From JANNOG01 sp964516515 (lineage in GTDB: Bacteria > Actinomycetota > Actinomycetes > Actinomycetales > JBBAYJ01), in contig CAZEYA010000001.1 of assembly GCA_964516515.1 (NCBI GenBank), positions 1 through 64,000 on the forward strand: a stretch of 64,000 nt of DNA, written 5' to 3'. Below are positions 49,449-58,900 of the stretch, piece after piece. Position numbers and translations under genes: made by a program. The stretch's first letter is position 1, and the number at the start of each line of letters is the position of its first letter. Below the pieces are notes generated by a model that saw only the letters and a list, made by a program, of their open reading frames with translations, was not told where the DNA came from and made no database searches.

Positions 49449-50947
49449 ATCCGGACCCCTGGGATACCGAGCCCCACGGGCACCCGACCACCGGGCGTGG
49501 CTGCCGGCGCCGGGCGGTCCTGTCCGGCCCGCCACGCGTCCCCCGCAGGGGTGCGGCGGACGTCCAGCAGGGCGCCGTCGGCCTCCAGGTGATGAGGGGC
49601 AGCGCGAGTGATCTTGACCGTCACGAGGTCCCCCGGCCGCGGGGGATCACCTGCGCCCGGGGCGAAGTGAACGAGTCGGAGGTCACGGGCCCGTCCGGAC
49701 ATCCGGCCGGTGTCACTGTCCTTGCGGCCCTCCCCGGTCGCCACCAGTACCTCCGCCCGGCCGCCGACCTGGGCCCGGTTCTCGGTCCACGAGATGTCGT
49801 CCTGCAGGGCCACCAGGCGCTCGTATCGCTCCTGGACGACAGCTTTGGGCACCTGGTCAGGCAGTGTCGCAGCGGGCGTGCCCGGTCGCGGGGAGTACTG
49901 GAAGGTGAACGCGTTGGCGAAACGCGCGGCCCGCACCACATTGAGGGTCGCAGCGAAGTCCGCCTCGGTCTCACCCGGGAAGCCGACGATGATGTCAGTG
50001 GACACCGCGAGGTCCGGCATCGCCCGCCGCGCTCGGTCGAGGATCCCCAGGAATCGTTCGGAGCGGTAGCTGCGGCGCATCGCACGCAGGATGGCGTCTG
50101 AGCCGGATTGCAGCGGCATGTGGAGTTGGGGCATGACAGTCGGGGTCTGCGCCATGGCGTCGAGCACGTCGTCGGTGAATGCGGCGGGATGCGGGCTCGT
50201 GAAGCGCACCCGCTCGATGCCGGGCACCGCGCCGACGGTTCGCAGCAGCCGGGAGAAGGCATCACGCTCACCGAACTCGATCCCGTAGGTGTTGACGTTC
50301 TGGCCGAGCAGCGTCACCTCGATGACACCCTGGGCGACCAGCGCCTCGACCTCGGCCAGAATGTCCCCCGCTCGCCGGTCACGTTCCTTGCCGCGCAGGC
50401 TCGGCACGATGCAGAAGGTGCACGTGTTGTTGCAGCCGACGCTGACCGAGACCCAGGCGGAGTACAGCGAGTCACGACGGGTGGGCAGCGTGGACGGGAA
50501 CGTCTCCAGCGATTCGAGGATCTCGACCTGGGCGTGCGCCTCGACGCGGGCGCGCTCCAGCAGCGCCGGCAGGGCCCCCAGGTTGTGGGTGCCGATAACG
50601 ACATCCACCCAAGGGGCCCGCCGGATGATCTCACCCTTGTCCTTCTGGGCCAGGCACCCGGCGACGGCGATCTGCATGCCCGGGCGGCGGGTCTTGACCG
50701 GGGCCAGGTGCCCGAGGTTGCCGTACAGCTTGTTGTCGGCGTTCTCACGCACCGCGCAGGTGTTGAAGACCACGACGTCGGCGTCATCTCCGCTGGCCGC
50801 CTGGATGTAGCCAGCCGCCTCCAGCAGGCCGGACAGCCGCTCGGAGTCATGGACGTTCATCTGGCAGCCGTACGTGCGCACGCTGTAGGTGCGGGCGGCA
50901 CCGGCGGCGTTGCGGCCCGGTAGCGGGAGCGTGTCGATGGCTGTCAT
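49445..50947 (-). CDS. miaB: tRNA-2-methylthio-N6-dimethylallyladenosine synthase
   Basis: 500 residues. N-terminal UPF0004 domain: YSVRTYGCQMNVHDSERL and FNTCAVRENADNKLYG, with three cysteines for the auxiliary 4Fe-4S cluster. The radical SAM motif CNNTCTFCIVP follows at about residue 165. LGQNVNTYG, MPLQSGSD and DIIVGFPGETEADF are typical. A TRAM domain closes the protein. It methylthiolates i6A37 made by MiaA. GGAGC lies 6 nt before the ATG. Downstream of recX with a 49-bp gap. Confidence 0.94.
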   Translation of the reverse strand: MTAIDTLPLPGRNAAGAARTYSVRTYGCQMNVHDSERLSGLLEAAGYIQAASGDDADVVVFNTCAVRENADNKLYGNLGHLAPVKTRRPGMQIAVAGCLAQKDKGEIIRRAPWVDVVIGTHNLGALPALLERARVEAHAQVEILESLETFPSTLPTRRDSLYSAWVSVSVGCNNTCTFCIVPSLRGKERDRRAGDILAEVEALVAQGVIEVTLLGQNVNTYGIEFGERDAFSRLLRTVGAVPGIERVRFTSPHPAAFTDDVLDAMAQTPTVMPQLHMPLQSGSDAILRAMRRSYRSERFLGILDRARRAMPDLAVSTDIIVGFPGETEADFAATLNVVRAARFANAFTFQYSPRPGTPAATLPDQVPKAVVQERYERLVALQDDISWTENRAQVGGRAEVLVATGEGRKDSDTGRMSGRARDLRLVHFAPGAGDPPRPGDLVTVKITRAAPHHLEADGALLDVRRTPAGDAWRAGQDRPAPAATPGGRVPVGLGIPGVRI

Positions 50948-50996
50948 GGCTGCTCCAGGGTACGCACCGCCTTGACCTACACCGGACCCGAAGACG

Positions 50997-51563
50997 TCAC
51001 TCGTCGCGCTCACCCTGGCGAGCGATCCGCGCGGCCAGGCCCGGCGAGTATCCGCGTCGGACCAGGTAACCGACCAGCCGACTGCGGTCATTGTCGGTGA
51101 GCAGCGGCCGGCGGTTCGACCACTGCTCGGCCAACGCACGCGCCGTCTGCTCGTCGCTGGCGCTGTCGAGTCCGGATACCGCGTTCTCGGCGAGGTCGAT
51201 GTCGATGCCCCGGTCCAGCAACTCCCGACGCAGCCGTGATCGCGACAGCCCGCGCGAATGCGACCTGCCGTCCACCCAGGCCCGCGCGAACGCCGCGTCG
51301 TCGATCAGGTCGACGTCCGTCAACTCGTCGAGGACCTGTGCGGCCACATTGTCCGGTATCTGACACTTGCGCAGGCTGTCGGCCAGCTGTGCCCGGGTCC
51401 GCGGCGCGTGCGACAACCGCCGCAGCACCACTTCTCGCGCCTGCGCCCGCATCTGCTCCAGTTCGGCGCCGGGCTCGACCATGCCTTCCCGGTCAAGATC
51501 CAGACCGACGTGGTCGACCGCGGCCGCCTCAGAACTCGACGGCCGGTTCTGCTGCCGGCGCAT
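50997..51563 (-). CDS. recX: RecA regulator RecX
   Basis: 188 residues with three helical repeats: AREVVLRRLSHAPRTRAQLADSLRK, IDDAAFARAWVDGRSHSRGLSRSRLRRELLDRGI and SNRRPLLTDNDRSRLVGYLVRRGYSPGLAARI. RecX caps RecA filaments and lowers recombinase activity. The ATG at 51563 overlaps recA by 35 bp, a usual recA-recX coupling; a shorter start at 51482 is possible. Same strand and operon as recA. Confidence 0.9.
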   Translation of the reverse strand: MRRQQNRPSSSEAAAVDHVGLDLDREGMVEPGAELEQMRAQAREVVLRRLSHAPRTRAQLADSLRKCQIPDNVAAQVLDELTDVDLIDDAAFARAWVDGRSHSRGLSRSRLRRELLDRGIDIDLAENAVSGLDSASDEQTARALAEQWSNRRPLLTDNDRSRLVGYLVRRGYSPGLAARIARQGERDE

Positions 51564-52575
51564 CGACCCGCGGCCCCACTCCGAGCTTCTCCTTGATCTT
51601 CTTCTCGAGCTCGTTGGCCAGGTCCGGGTTGTCCCGCATGAACGCCCTGGCGTTCTCCTTGCCCTGACCCAGCTGGTCGCCCTCGTAGGTGTACCAGGCA
51701 CCGGCCTTGCGGACGAAGCCCAGCTCGACACCCATGTCGATGAGACCGCCCTCGCGCGAGATCCCGGTTCCGTAGATCATGTCGAACTCGGCCTGCTTGA
51801 ACGGTGCCGCCATCTTGTTCTTCACGACCTTGACCCGGGTGCGGCTGCCGATGGCGTCGGTGCCGTCCTTGAGCGTCTCGATCCGCCGCACGTCCAGCCG
51901 GATGGAGGCGTAGAACTTCAGCGCCTTGCCACCGGTGGTGACCTCGGGTGAGCCGTAGACCACGCCGACCTTCTCGCGGAGCTGGTTGATGAAGACCGCC
52001 GTGGTCTTGGAGGCACTGAGCGCACCGGTGATCTTCCGCAGTGCCTGGGACATCAGCCGGGCCTGCAGGCCGACGTGGCTGTCACCCATCTCACCCTCGA
52101 TCTCGGCCCGGGGCACCAGGGCCGCGACGGAGTCGATGACGATGATGTCCAGCGCACCGGAGCGGATCAGCATGTCGGTGATCTCCAGTGCCTGCTCACC
52201 GGTGTCCGGCTGGCTGACCAGCAGACCGTCGGTGTCCACGCCGAGGTTCTTGGCGTAGTCGGGGTCCAGTGCGTGCTCGGCGTCGACGAAGGCGGCGATT
52301 CCGCCCAGCTTCTGCGCCTGCGCCACCGCATGCAGCGCCACGGTCGTCTTGCCGCTGCTCTCCGGCCCGTAGATCTCCACGACCCGCCCGCGCGGCAGAC
52401 CGCCGATACCGAGGGCGATGTCGAGGGCGATCGAGCCGGTGGGAATGACGTCGATGGGTACCCGGGCGCTGTCGCCCAGGCGCATGACCGACCCCTTGCC
52501 GAACTGTCTGTCGATCTGGGTAAGGGCGGTCTCGAGAGCTTTCTCGCGGTCGCTGCCGGCAGTCGCTGCGGGCAT
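51529..52575 (-). CDS. recA: Recombinase RecA
   Basis: 348 residues. Walker A GPESSGKTTVALHAVAQAQ, Walker B IIVIDSVAAL, loop L2 region FINQLREKVGVVYGSPEVTTGGKALKFYASIR, and the acidic tail. It forms filaments on single-stranded DNA, exchanges strands and triggers LexA cleavage. There is no intein. GAGGTGAAG precedes the ATG, which settles the start against two earlier in-frame ATGs. A LexA box lies 141 bp upstream. Confidence 0.96.
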   Translation of the reverse strand: MPAATAGSDREKALETALTQIDRQFGKGSVMRLGDSARVPIDVIPTGSIALDIALGIGGLPRGRVVEIYGPESSGKTTVALHAVAQAQKLGGIAAFVDAEHALDPDYAKNLGVDTDGLLVSQPDTGEQALEITDMLIRSGALDIIVIDSVAALVPRAEIEGEMGDSHVGLQARLMSQALRKITGALSASKTTAVFINQLREKVGVVYGSPEVTTGGKALKFYASIRLDVRRIETLKDGTDAIGSRTRVKVVKNKMAAPFKQAEFDMIYGTGISREGGLIDMGVELGFVRKAGAWYTYEGDQLGQGKENARAFMRDNPDLANELEKKIKEKLGVGPRVDAPAAEPAVEF

Positions 52576-52715
52576 CGCTTCACCTCTGGTGGTCGGTCGT
52601 CGGGCAGCCATGGCGGTCACGTTAGGCGCAGGGTCCGACACAAGGCCGGTCCCGACTCGCCAGATGTGGACCGGTAGGGGGCCAAGGGGGATGTGGACAC
52701 GCCCACACGCTAGCC

Positions 52716-52731
52716 ACGTACACGTGTTCGA
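52716..52731 (-). promoter_or_regulatory. LexA (SOS) box upstream of recA
   Basis: Minus strand TCGAAC-ACGT-GTACGT matches TCGAAC-N4-GTTCGA with one perfect half and a weaker second. It is 141 bp before the recA ATG, within the 213-bp gap to the ABC permease gene. Confidence 0.55.
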
Positions 52732-52788
52732 CGCGAGACCGACGCGCCCGACACGCCGACGATATGCGGCGAACCCCTGCCCGGGGTT

Positions 52789-53586
52789 TCAACCGAGCAG
52801 CCTCCGCCGCAGCCGCCGCTCGGTCACGGCAACCCCGAGCACACCGAGACCCACCAGGACGGCTGCATGTGCCAGCAACCCCAGCGGGTCACCAACCTCG
52901 CCCAGGCACAGGCTGCGCACCAGCACGACCCCGTGATAGAGCGGGGACACCTCCAGGAGCCAACGCAGCGACGCGGGGTACGTGGCCGCCGGATAGAAGG
53001 TCGCGGAGAACAGGAAGACCGGCAGCGTCACGGCCTGCAACACATCGAGGTCCTGCCACGACCTCAGGTACGTCGTCACCGCCATCCCCACGCTGGCGAA
53101 CGCCCAGCCGACCAGCAACGCCGCGGGCAGGGCCAACAGCGCCCAGACCGAGGGCAACAGCCCGGTCACCGCAAGGAACAGGAGGAAAGCCACCGCATAG
53201 ACCGCGCCGCGGGACAGCGCTGTGGCGATCTCCCCGATGGCCACCGCCCGCGGACCCAGGGGGGTCGCCAATACGGATTCGTAGAGTCGGGACAGCTTGA
53301 GCTTGTAGAAGACGTTGAACGTCGAGTCGAAGATCGCCCCGTTCATCGACGAGCTGGCCAGCAGCGCCGGGGCGATAAAGGTGGCGTAGGACACGGTGTT
53401 CCCCGCGTCGGTCGTGACGTCACCGACCAGTGAACCCAGGCCCACCCCCAACCCGAAAAGGTAGAAGACGGGCTCGGCGAACCCCGACACCAGGACGCGC
53501 CAGTTGTGCCCGTACGCCTGCGCGTTGCGCTCCAACAGGCTCAGGGCCATGGCCGGGGTCCCCGGCAGCCCACGTCCCGCGCTCAC
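52789..53586 (-). CDS. ABC-2-type transporter permease
   Basis: 265 residues with about six membrane helices: VLVSGFAEPVFYLFGLGVGLGSLV, ATFIAPALLASSSMNGAIF, AVYAVAFLLFLAVTGLL, WALLALPAALLVGWAFASVG, AVTLPVFLFSATFYPA and LAHAAVLVGLGVLGVAV. LATPLGPRAVAIGE and LYHGVVLVRSLCLG are typical of NodJ/drug-export ABC-2 permeases. Its GTG overlaps the upstream permease stop (GTGA). The gene looks intact, but its partner ATPase and first permease are broken, so it is probably an orphan heading for decay. Confidence 0.82.
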   Translation of the reverse strand: MSAGRGLPGTPAMALSLLERNAQAYGHNWRVLVSGFAEPVFYLFGLGVGLGSLVGDVTTDAGNTVSYATFIAPALLASSSMNGAIFDSTFNVFYKLKLSRLYESVLATPLGPRAVAIGEIATALSRGAVYAVAFLLFLAVTGLLPSVWALLALPAALLVGWAFASVGMAVTTYLRSWQDLDVLQAVTLPVFLFSATFYPAATYPASLRWLLEVSPLYHGVVLVRSLCLGEVGDPLGLLAHAAVLVGLGVLGVAVTERRLRRRLLG

Positions 53587-54153
53587 GGCAGCCGACGGAT
53601 GAAGGCGGCCCGGGCGACGAACCAGCCACCGACCGTCCACAGCAGCAGATAGCCGATGTGCCCGGCCACCGCCCACCACGGCAACGTGACCATCGCCGAC
53701 GTCGCGTCCCGGCACAGCTCGACGCCGTGCCACAGCGGGCAGGCCCAGACCACCGCCTGCAGCACGACGGGCAGCTGCGCGACCGGGAAGAACGTCCCAC
53801 TGATGAGGAACAGCGGGACGACGACGAACCGCAACAACAGGACCAGCGACTGATCAGTCCGCGTAGCGGCCGTGAGCGCCATCGTCGGGCACGCGAACGC
53901 CAGCCCGGTCAACACCGCGGCCGGCACGCACAGCAGACCCGCGGCCGAGTCGATCAGGCCCAGGACGGCGAGCACCGCGGCGAAGGCCGCCGCGCAGACC
54001 GAGACACGGATCCCCAGCATGACGGCGTGCCCCGTCATGACGTCGACGATCCGCAACGGCGTCGCCAACTGGGCGTGGTACTCCCGGCTCCACCGGATCG
54101 CCCCCATCACCGGCCATGCCGCGTCCACGACGGCCGTCTGCATCATGGTGGCA
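53583..54153 (-). pseudogene. ABC-2 permease lacking its N-terminus (deletion product)
   Basis: Homology to NodJ-type permeases begins abruptly at MMQTAVVDAAWPVMGAIRWSREYHAQLATPL, roughly residue 70-90 of a normal 260-residue permease; the first two helices are missing. The rest is complete through TPLWHGVEL-like CPLWHGVELCRD and the last helix. The sequence just upstream belongs, in another frame, to the ATPase gene. An ATG at 54176 would give a 197-residue protein whose first residues derive from out-of-frame ATPase DNA. A functional half-permease is unlikely. Confidence 0.75.
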
Positions 54154-54504
54154 GCCGAAGTAGCGGCCGTAGACACCGATGTTCTGGCTCACGGTGAGGT
54201 TCTCCTCGAGGGTGTCGCGTTGCGGCACCACACCCAGCCGGGCCCGGATCCTCGGGCCATCGCGCCGCGGGTCCATGCCGAGGACCCGCAGCAGGCCCGA
54301 GGTGGGATCCGAGACACAGCCGATCATGCGCATCGTCGAGGACTTCCCCGCCCCGTTGGGGCCGAGGAAGCCGAAGGACTCGCCGCGCCGAACCGTGACA
54401 TCGATCCCGTCGACCGCCCGGACACCGTCGAAGGTCTTCACCAGGTCGTGAGCACTGATGACGACGTCCCCGTCAGGGACTCGGCCCCCCTCGTCGTCAG
54501 CCAC
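54154..54504 (-). pseudogene. ABC transporter ATPase, 3' two-thirds deleted
   Basis: The first 117 codons are a normal DrrA/NodI-type ATPase: LVKTFDGVRAVDGIDVTVRRGESFGFLGPNGAGKSSTMRMIG (Walker A), GVVPQRDTLEENLTVSQNI (Q-loop) and YGRYFG. Then homology stops; the LSGG signature, Walker B and H-loop are absent. Reading on gives out-of-frame permease sequence to a stop at 53854. A deletion of roughly 0.8-1 kb joined the two genes near 54150. Starts at GTG, 17 bp after the App1-like gene. It cannot hydrolyse ATP. Confidence 0.8.
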
Positions 54505-54521
54505 CCGACCCCCTCGTGATG

Positions 54522-55577
54522 TCAGATCAGACCATAACGCTGCAACTCGTCGCCGATCCCGTATCCGTCCGGTGCGCTGACGTGAGGAATGGCGACGGCC
54601 TCGTGCGGAGCCTCGCTGGGGACGGGGGTGCCGCTGGAGAGGACGTGTTCGGTCGGGGTCAACTGGCGCAGCACGATGGCCTGTACCGCGGCCGGATGAT
54701 GGGCGGCGAACTCTTCGTAGATCTCGGGATCGCGTTGCCCGTCATCACCGATCAACAGCCACCTGACCCCCGGCAGCTCCGCCGCCAGCCTCGCCAACTG
54801 GGCGCGCTTGTGCTCGCGTCCGGACCGGAACCATCCGGTGTTGCTGGGCCCCCAGTCGGTCAACAGGAGGGGACCGTCCGGGAACCGGTAGCGGTTGAGG
54901 AACCGGCGCAGCGTGGGGGCGGCATTCCACGGGCCTGTCGAGAGGTAGACGACCGTCGCGCCGGGATGGGAGGAGGTGAACCGGCGGTACAGCTCGGACA
55001 TCCCGGGGACCTCGTGCCGTGCCGTCTCGCGGAGCACGAACGTGTTCCAGGCGGCGATGAAGGGGCGCGGCAGCAGCGTCACCACGACGGTGTCGTCGAT
55101 GTCGCTGAGCAGACCGAAGCCGGTGTCACCGAAGACGATCACCCTGCCCTGACCGCTCGCCCCACCGACGGGCTCGAACGTCACCGGATGGACCCCCGGA
55201 ACCAGCGCGACCGGCAGCACCGCGTCGATGACCCCGCTGCGGTCGGCGCTGACGCGGTGCCGGGTTCCGGCGACCTCGACGGTGACCGACGCCTCGGCCA
55301 CGTGCGAGGTCAGGAAGTGCCGCCAGCCCCTGCGCGATGTCGTCACCGATTCGTCGGCCCTGCTGGGCCGATCGAGCATCACCCGGCCGAGCACCCTCAC
55401 CCAGCCATGGTCGCCGTAGACACCCGAGACGCCTGGACCCGCCCCGTACCCGGTGTATCCCAACGCCGCCGGACGCCACCCCAACCGGCGCTGCGCGCGC
55501 ACGAGAGTGGCGTTGACCGCGTCCTCCACGATCGCAGCAGGGTGGCGCCGCGTCGGCCAGGCGGGGATCGCGCTCAT
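54522..55577 (-). CDS. App1-like DUF2183 phosphatase-family protein
   Basis: 351 residues. An N-terminal beta-rich region (LGYTGYGAGPGVSGVYGDHGWVRVLGRVML) precedes the HAD-like DUF2183 domain: GLLSDIDDTVVVT (the DxDxT nucleophile motif), VYLSTGPWN, LLLTDWGPSNTGWFRSGREHK (conserved Lys) and LLIGDDGQRDPEIY (acidic metal site). App1 of yeast is a Mg-dependent phosphatidate phosphatase, so a lipid phosphatase is plausible; the bacterial substrate is unknown. No signal peptide. ATGA overlap with the DUF3046 gene upstream. Confidence 0.82.
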   Translation of the reverse strand: MSAIPAWPTRRHPAAIVEDAVNATLVRAQRRLGWRPAALGYTGYGAGPGVSGVYGDHGWVRVLGRVMLDRPSRADESVTTSRRGWRHFLTSHVAEASVTVEVAGTRHRVSADRSGVIDAVLPVALVPGVHPVTFEPVGGASGQGRVIVFGDTGFGLLSDIDDTVVVTLLPRPFIAAWNTFVLRETARHEVPGMSELYRRFTSSHPGATVVYLSTGPWNAAPTLRRFLNRYRFPDGPLLLTDWGPSNTGWFRSGREHKRAQLARLAAELPGVRWLLIGDDGQRDPEIYEEFAAHHPAAVQAIVLRQLTPTEHVLSSGTPVPSEAPHEAVAIPHVSAPDGYGIGDELQRYGLI

Positions 55578-55810
55578 CGGCCACCACCCGGACGCCGCAC
55601 CGCCGGGACCGGCCCCACTCGGCGCGCGAGCGGCACATCCATCGACTCGCACAGGGCTGCCCACACCACGGCTGGCTCCTCTCCCGCCGCGAACGCGGCA
55701 CTGACCGTTCGGTCGTCCAGAGCCCGCAGTACGAGGTCCTCGGCCAGGCTGCGCGCATGCACCCGGCCGAACTCGGCTTCGGCCAATGCCCAGAACTCGC
55801 TCACCCTCAC
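55574..55810 (-). CDS. DUF3046 family small protein
   Basis: 78 residues from GTG 55810 (GTG 55804 also possible): VRVSEFWALAEAEFGRVHARSLAEDLVLRALDDRTVSAAFAAGEEPAVVWAALCESMDVP. The pattern, with the ArgThrVal...Ala-Gly-Glu-x-Pro core and C-terminal W-x3-C, is the DUF3046 family, found next to recA/clgR in actinobacteria. Its function is unknown. It is fully contained within a much longer open frame on the same strand whose upstream part is only the antisense of the helicase. Stop overlaps the next start (ATGA). Confidence 0.82.
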   Translation of the reverse strand: MRVSEFWALAEAEFGRVHARSLAEDLVLRALDDRTVSAAFAAGEEPAVVWAALCESMDVPLARRVGPVPAVRRPGGGR

Positions 55811-55900
55811 CGTTGGGGGTCTACACGCTGCGAGGCGGCAACGCCAGCCGTGTGCAGCCGCGCCACCGCCCGTGTCGGACCCCTGGCGCATGATGAGGCT

Positions 55901-58900
55901 ATGGGCATTCTCGAGCGGTTCTCGGCCGCGACGAGGCAGTGGTTCGATGCTGCCTTCGCCGGCCCGACGGCTGCTCAACTGGGCGCCTGGCAGGCGGCCA
56001 GCGCGGGTGAGCATGCCCTCGTCATCGCCCCGACCGGTTCCGGCAAGACGCTGGCCGCGTTCTTGTGGGCGCTGGACTCGCTGGCAGCCGCCCCGGCGCC
56101 GGACCCCAGGCAACGCTGCCGGGTCGTCTACGTCTCGCCGCTCAAGGCGCTGGCGGTGGACGTCGAGCGCAACCTGCGCTCGCCGTTGACCGGCATCGGC
56201 CTGGCCGCCCAGCGCCTCGGCGTTGCGGCGCCGGACATCACCGTGGCCGTGCGCTCCGGTGACACCCCAGCCGACCAGCGCCGTGCATTCGCCACGTCGC
56301 CCAGCGACATCCTCATCACGACGCCGGAGTCGCTGTACCTGCTGCTGACGTCGCGGGCCCGCGAGAGTCTGACCGGTGTCAGCACGGTCATCGTCGACGA
56401 GGTCCACGCCGTCGCGGGCACCAAGCGGGGGGCGCACCTGGCCGTCACGCTGGATCGGCTCGATGCGTTGCTGGCGTCCCCGGCTCAACGGATCGGGCTG
56501 TCTGCGACGGTCCGTCCTGCCGAGGAGGTGGCGAGGTTCCTCACCGGCGGTCGACCGTGCACGATCGTGCAGCCGCCGTCGGACAAGCAGTTCGACATTC
56601 GGGTCGAGGTTCCGGTCGCGGATCTCTCGGCGCTCGGTGTGGGCTCCGGAGAGGTCTCCGGCAGCGCCGCCGGTGACGAGACCCGGCCGACCATCTGGCC
56701 GCACGTCGAGAGTCGCGTGGTCGACATCGTCACCGAGCACCACTCCACATTGATCTTCACCAACTCGCGGCGGCTGGCCGAGCGATTCACGGCGCGGCTG
56801 AACGAGGCGTGGGCCGAGCGGCTCGACGCTGCCCGCGAGATGGGCGACGCAGGCGGATCCGAGGAGGGGGGCGGCCTGACACGGGCGTATCCGGCGGTGT
56901 TCGGCGGCGCGTCGGGGATCACGAGCGCCCCGCCGCTCACCCTCGCGCGCGCGCATCACGGGTCGGTGAGCAAGGAGCAGCGCGCCCTCATCGAGGAGGA
57001 CCTCAAGGCCGGGCTGCTGCCCGCCGTCGTGGCCACCAGCAGCCTCGAACTGGGCATCGACATGGGCGCGGTCGACGTCGTGGTGCAGGTGGAGTCCCCA
57101 CCGAGCGTCGCCAGCGGGCTGCAGCGGATCGGCCGGGCGGGCCACCAGGTGGGTGCGGTCTCGCGCGGCATCATCTTCCCCAAGTACCGGGGCGACCTGG
57201 TGCAGTCCGCGGTAGTGGCCGAACGGATGCGCTCCGGCGGCATCGAGGCGCTCGCCGTGCCGGCCAACCCGCTGGACGTGCTCGCGCAGCAGATCGTCGC
57301 CATGGTGGCCATGGACGACTGGACCGTCGGGGAGCTGCACGAGCTGGTGCGCCGCTCGGCATCGTTCGCCGGGCTCGGCCGGGCGACGCTGGAGTCGGTG
57401 CTCGACATGCTCGCCGGTCGCTACCCGAGCACGGACTTCGCCGAGTTGCGGCCCCGGCTGGTGTGGGATCGGATCACCGACACGCTCACGGCCCGACCGG
57501 GCGCGCAGCGGCTGGCAGTCACCAGTGGCGGCACCATCCCCGACCGGGGGCTCTTCGGCGTCTTCCTGGCCACGTCCGACACCGGCACCGGGCGGCGGGT
57601 CGGTGAGCTGGACGAGGAGATGGTCTACGAGAGCCGGGTCGGGGATGTCATCACCCTCGGTGCGAGCTCCTGGCGGATCGAGGACATCACCCGGGACCAG
57701 GTGCTGGTAACCCCCGCACCCGGCCAGCCGGGGCGGTTGCCCTACTGGCACGGCGACGCGCCGGGCCGACCCGCCGAACTGGGCAGGGCGCTGGGCGCCT
57801 TCGTGCGCGACGTCCAGACCGGCACTCCCGCGGCCCGCGACCGGCTGCGGGCCGCCGGACTGGACGCCTGGGCGAGTGACAACCTCCTCGCCTACCTTGC
57901 GGATCAGCGGGCCGCCACCGGTCTGGTCAGCGATGACACCACCATCGTCATCGAGCGGTTCCGCGACGAGCTCGGTGATTGGCGGGTGTGCCTGCACTCG
58001 CCGTTCGGGGCTCCGGTGCACGCACCCTGGGGGTTGGCGCTCGCGGCGCGGTTCCGGGAACGACACGGCCTCGACGTCCAGGTGATGCACGCCGATGACG
58101 GCATCGTGCTGCGGCTGCCGGACGTCGATGTCGAGTCCTGGGTCGCCGATGTCGCAGAGATCTCCGGCGAAGCGACGAGGGCGTCGGCGGCCCCGGTGGT
58201 GCCGTCGCGCAGTGACCTCAGCGACCTTGCCGAATTGGTCGTGCTCGACCCCGATGACGTCGAGGACCTGGTGACGGCGGAGGTCGGCGGCTCGGCGATG
58301 TTCGCCTCCCGGTTCCGGGAGTGCGCTGCCCGGGCACTGTTGCTGCCGCGCAGAAACCCCGGGCAGCGCCAGCCGCTGTGGCAGCAGCGGCAGCGCTCCG
58401 CCAGCCTGCTGGAGGTGGCGGCGCGCTACCCGTCGTTCCCGATCGTGCTGGAGACGGTGCGCGAGTGCCTGCAGGACGTGTTCGACGTGCCGGGGCTGGT
58501 CACCTTGATGCGCGACATCGCCGCCCGCCGGGTCCGCGTCGTCGAGGTCACCACCGACACCCCATCGCCGTTCGCTCGCAGCCTGATGTTCGGCTATGTC
58601 GCGCAATTCCTCTACGAGGGCGACTCACCGCTTGCCGAGCGCCGGGCCGCCGCACTGTCGTTGGACCCGCAACTGCTGGCGGAGCTGCTCGGCCGCGGCG
58701 AAGGAGCCTCGCTGCGCGACCTGCTCGATCCGCAGGCGCTGCTGCGCACCGAGCAGGACCTGCAGGGCCTCTCGCCGAAACGCCACGCTCGCGATGCCGA
58801 GGAGGTGAGCGACCTGCTGCGGCGGCTGGGCCCGCTCAGCGCGGCCGAGGTCACGGCCCGCACCGCGCCAGGAGCCGCGGTCGAGAAGTGGCTGGAGTCA

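Noticed and set aside
55574..58606. A 1010-codon open frame on the minus strand opposite lhr
   Set aside because: Except for its last 78 codons (DUF3046) it is the antisense of the Lhr helicase; composition is Arg/His/Gly-rich as expected of a shadow frame in high-GC DNA.
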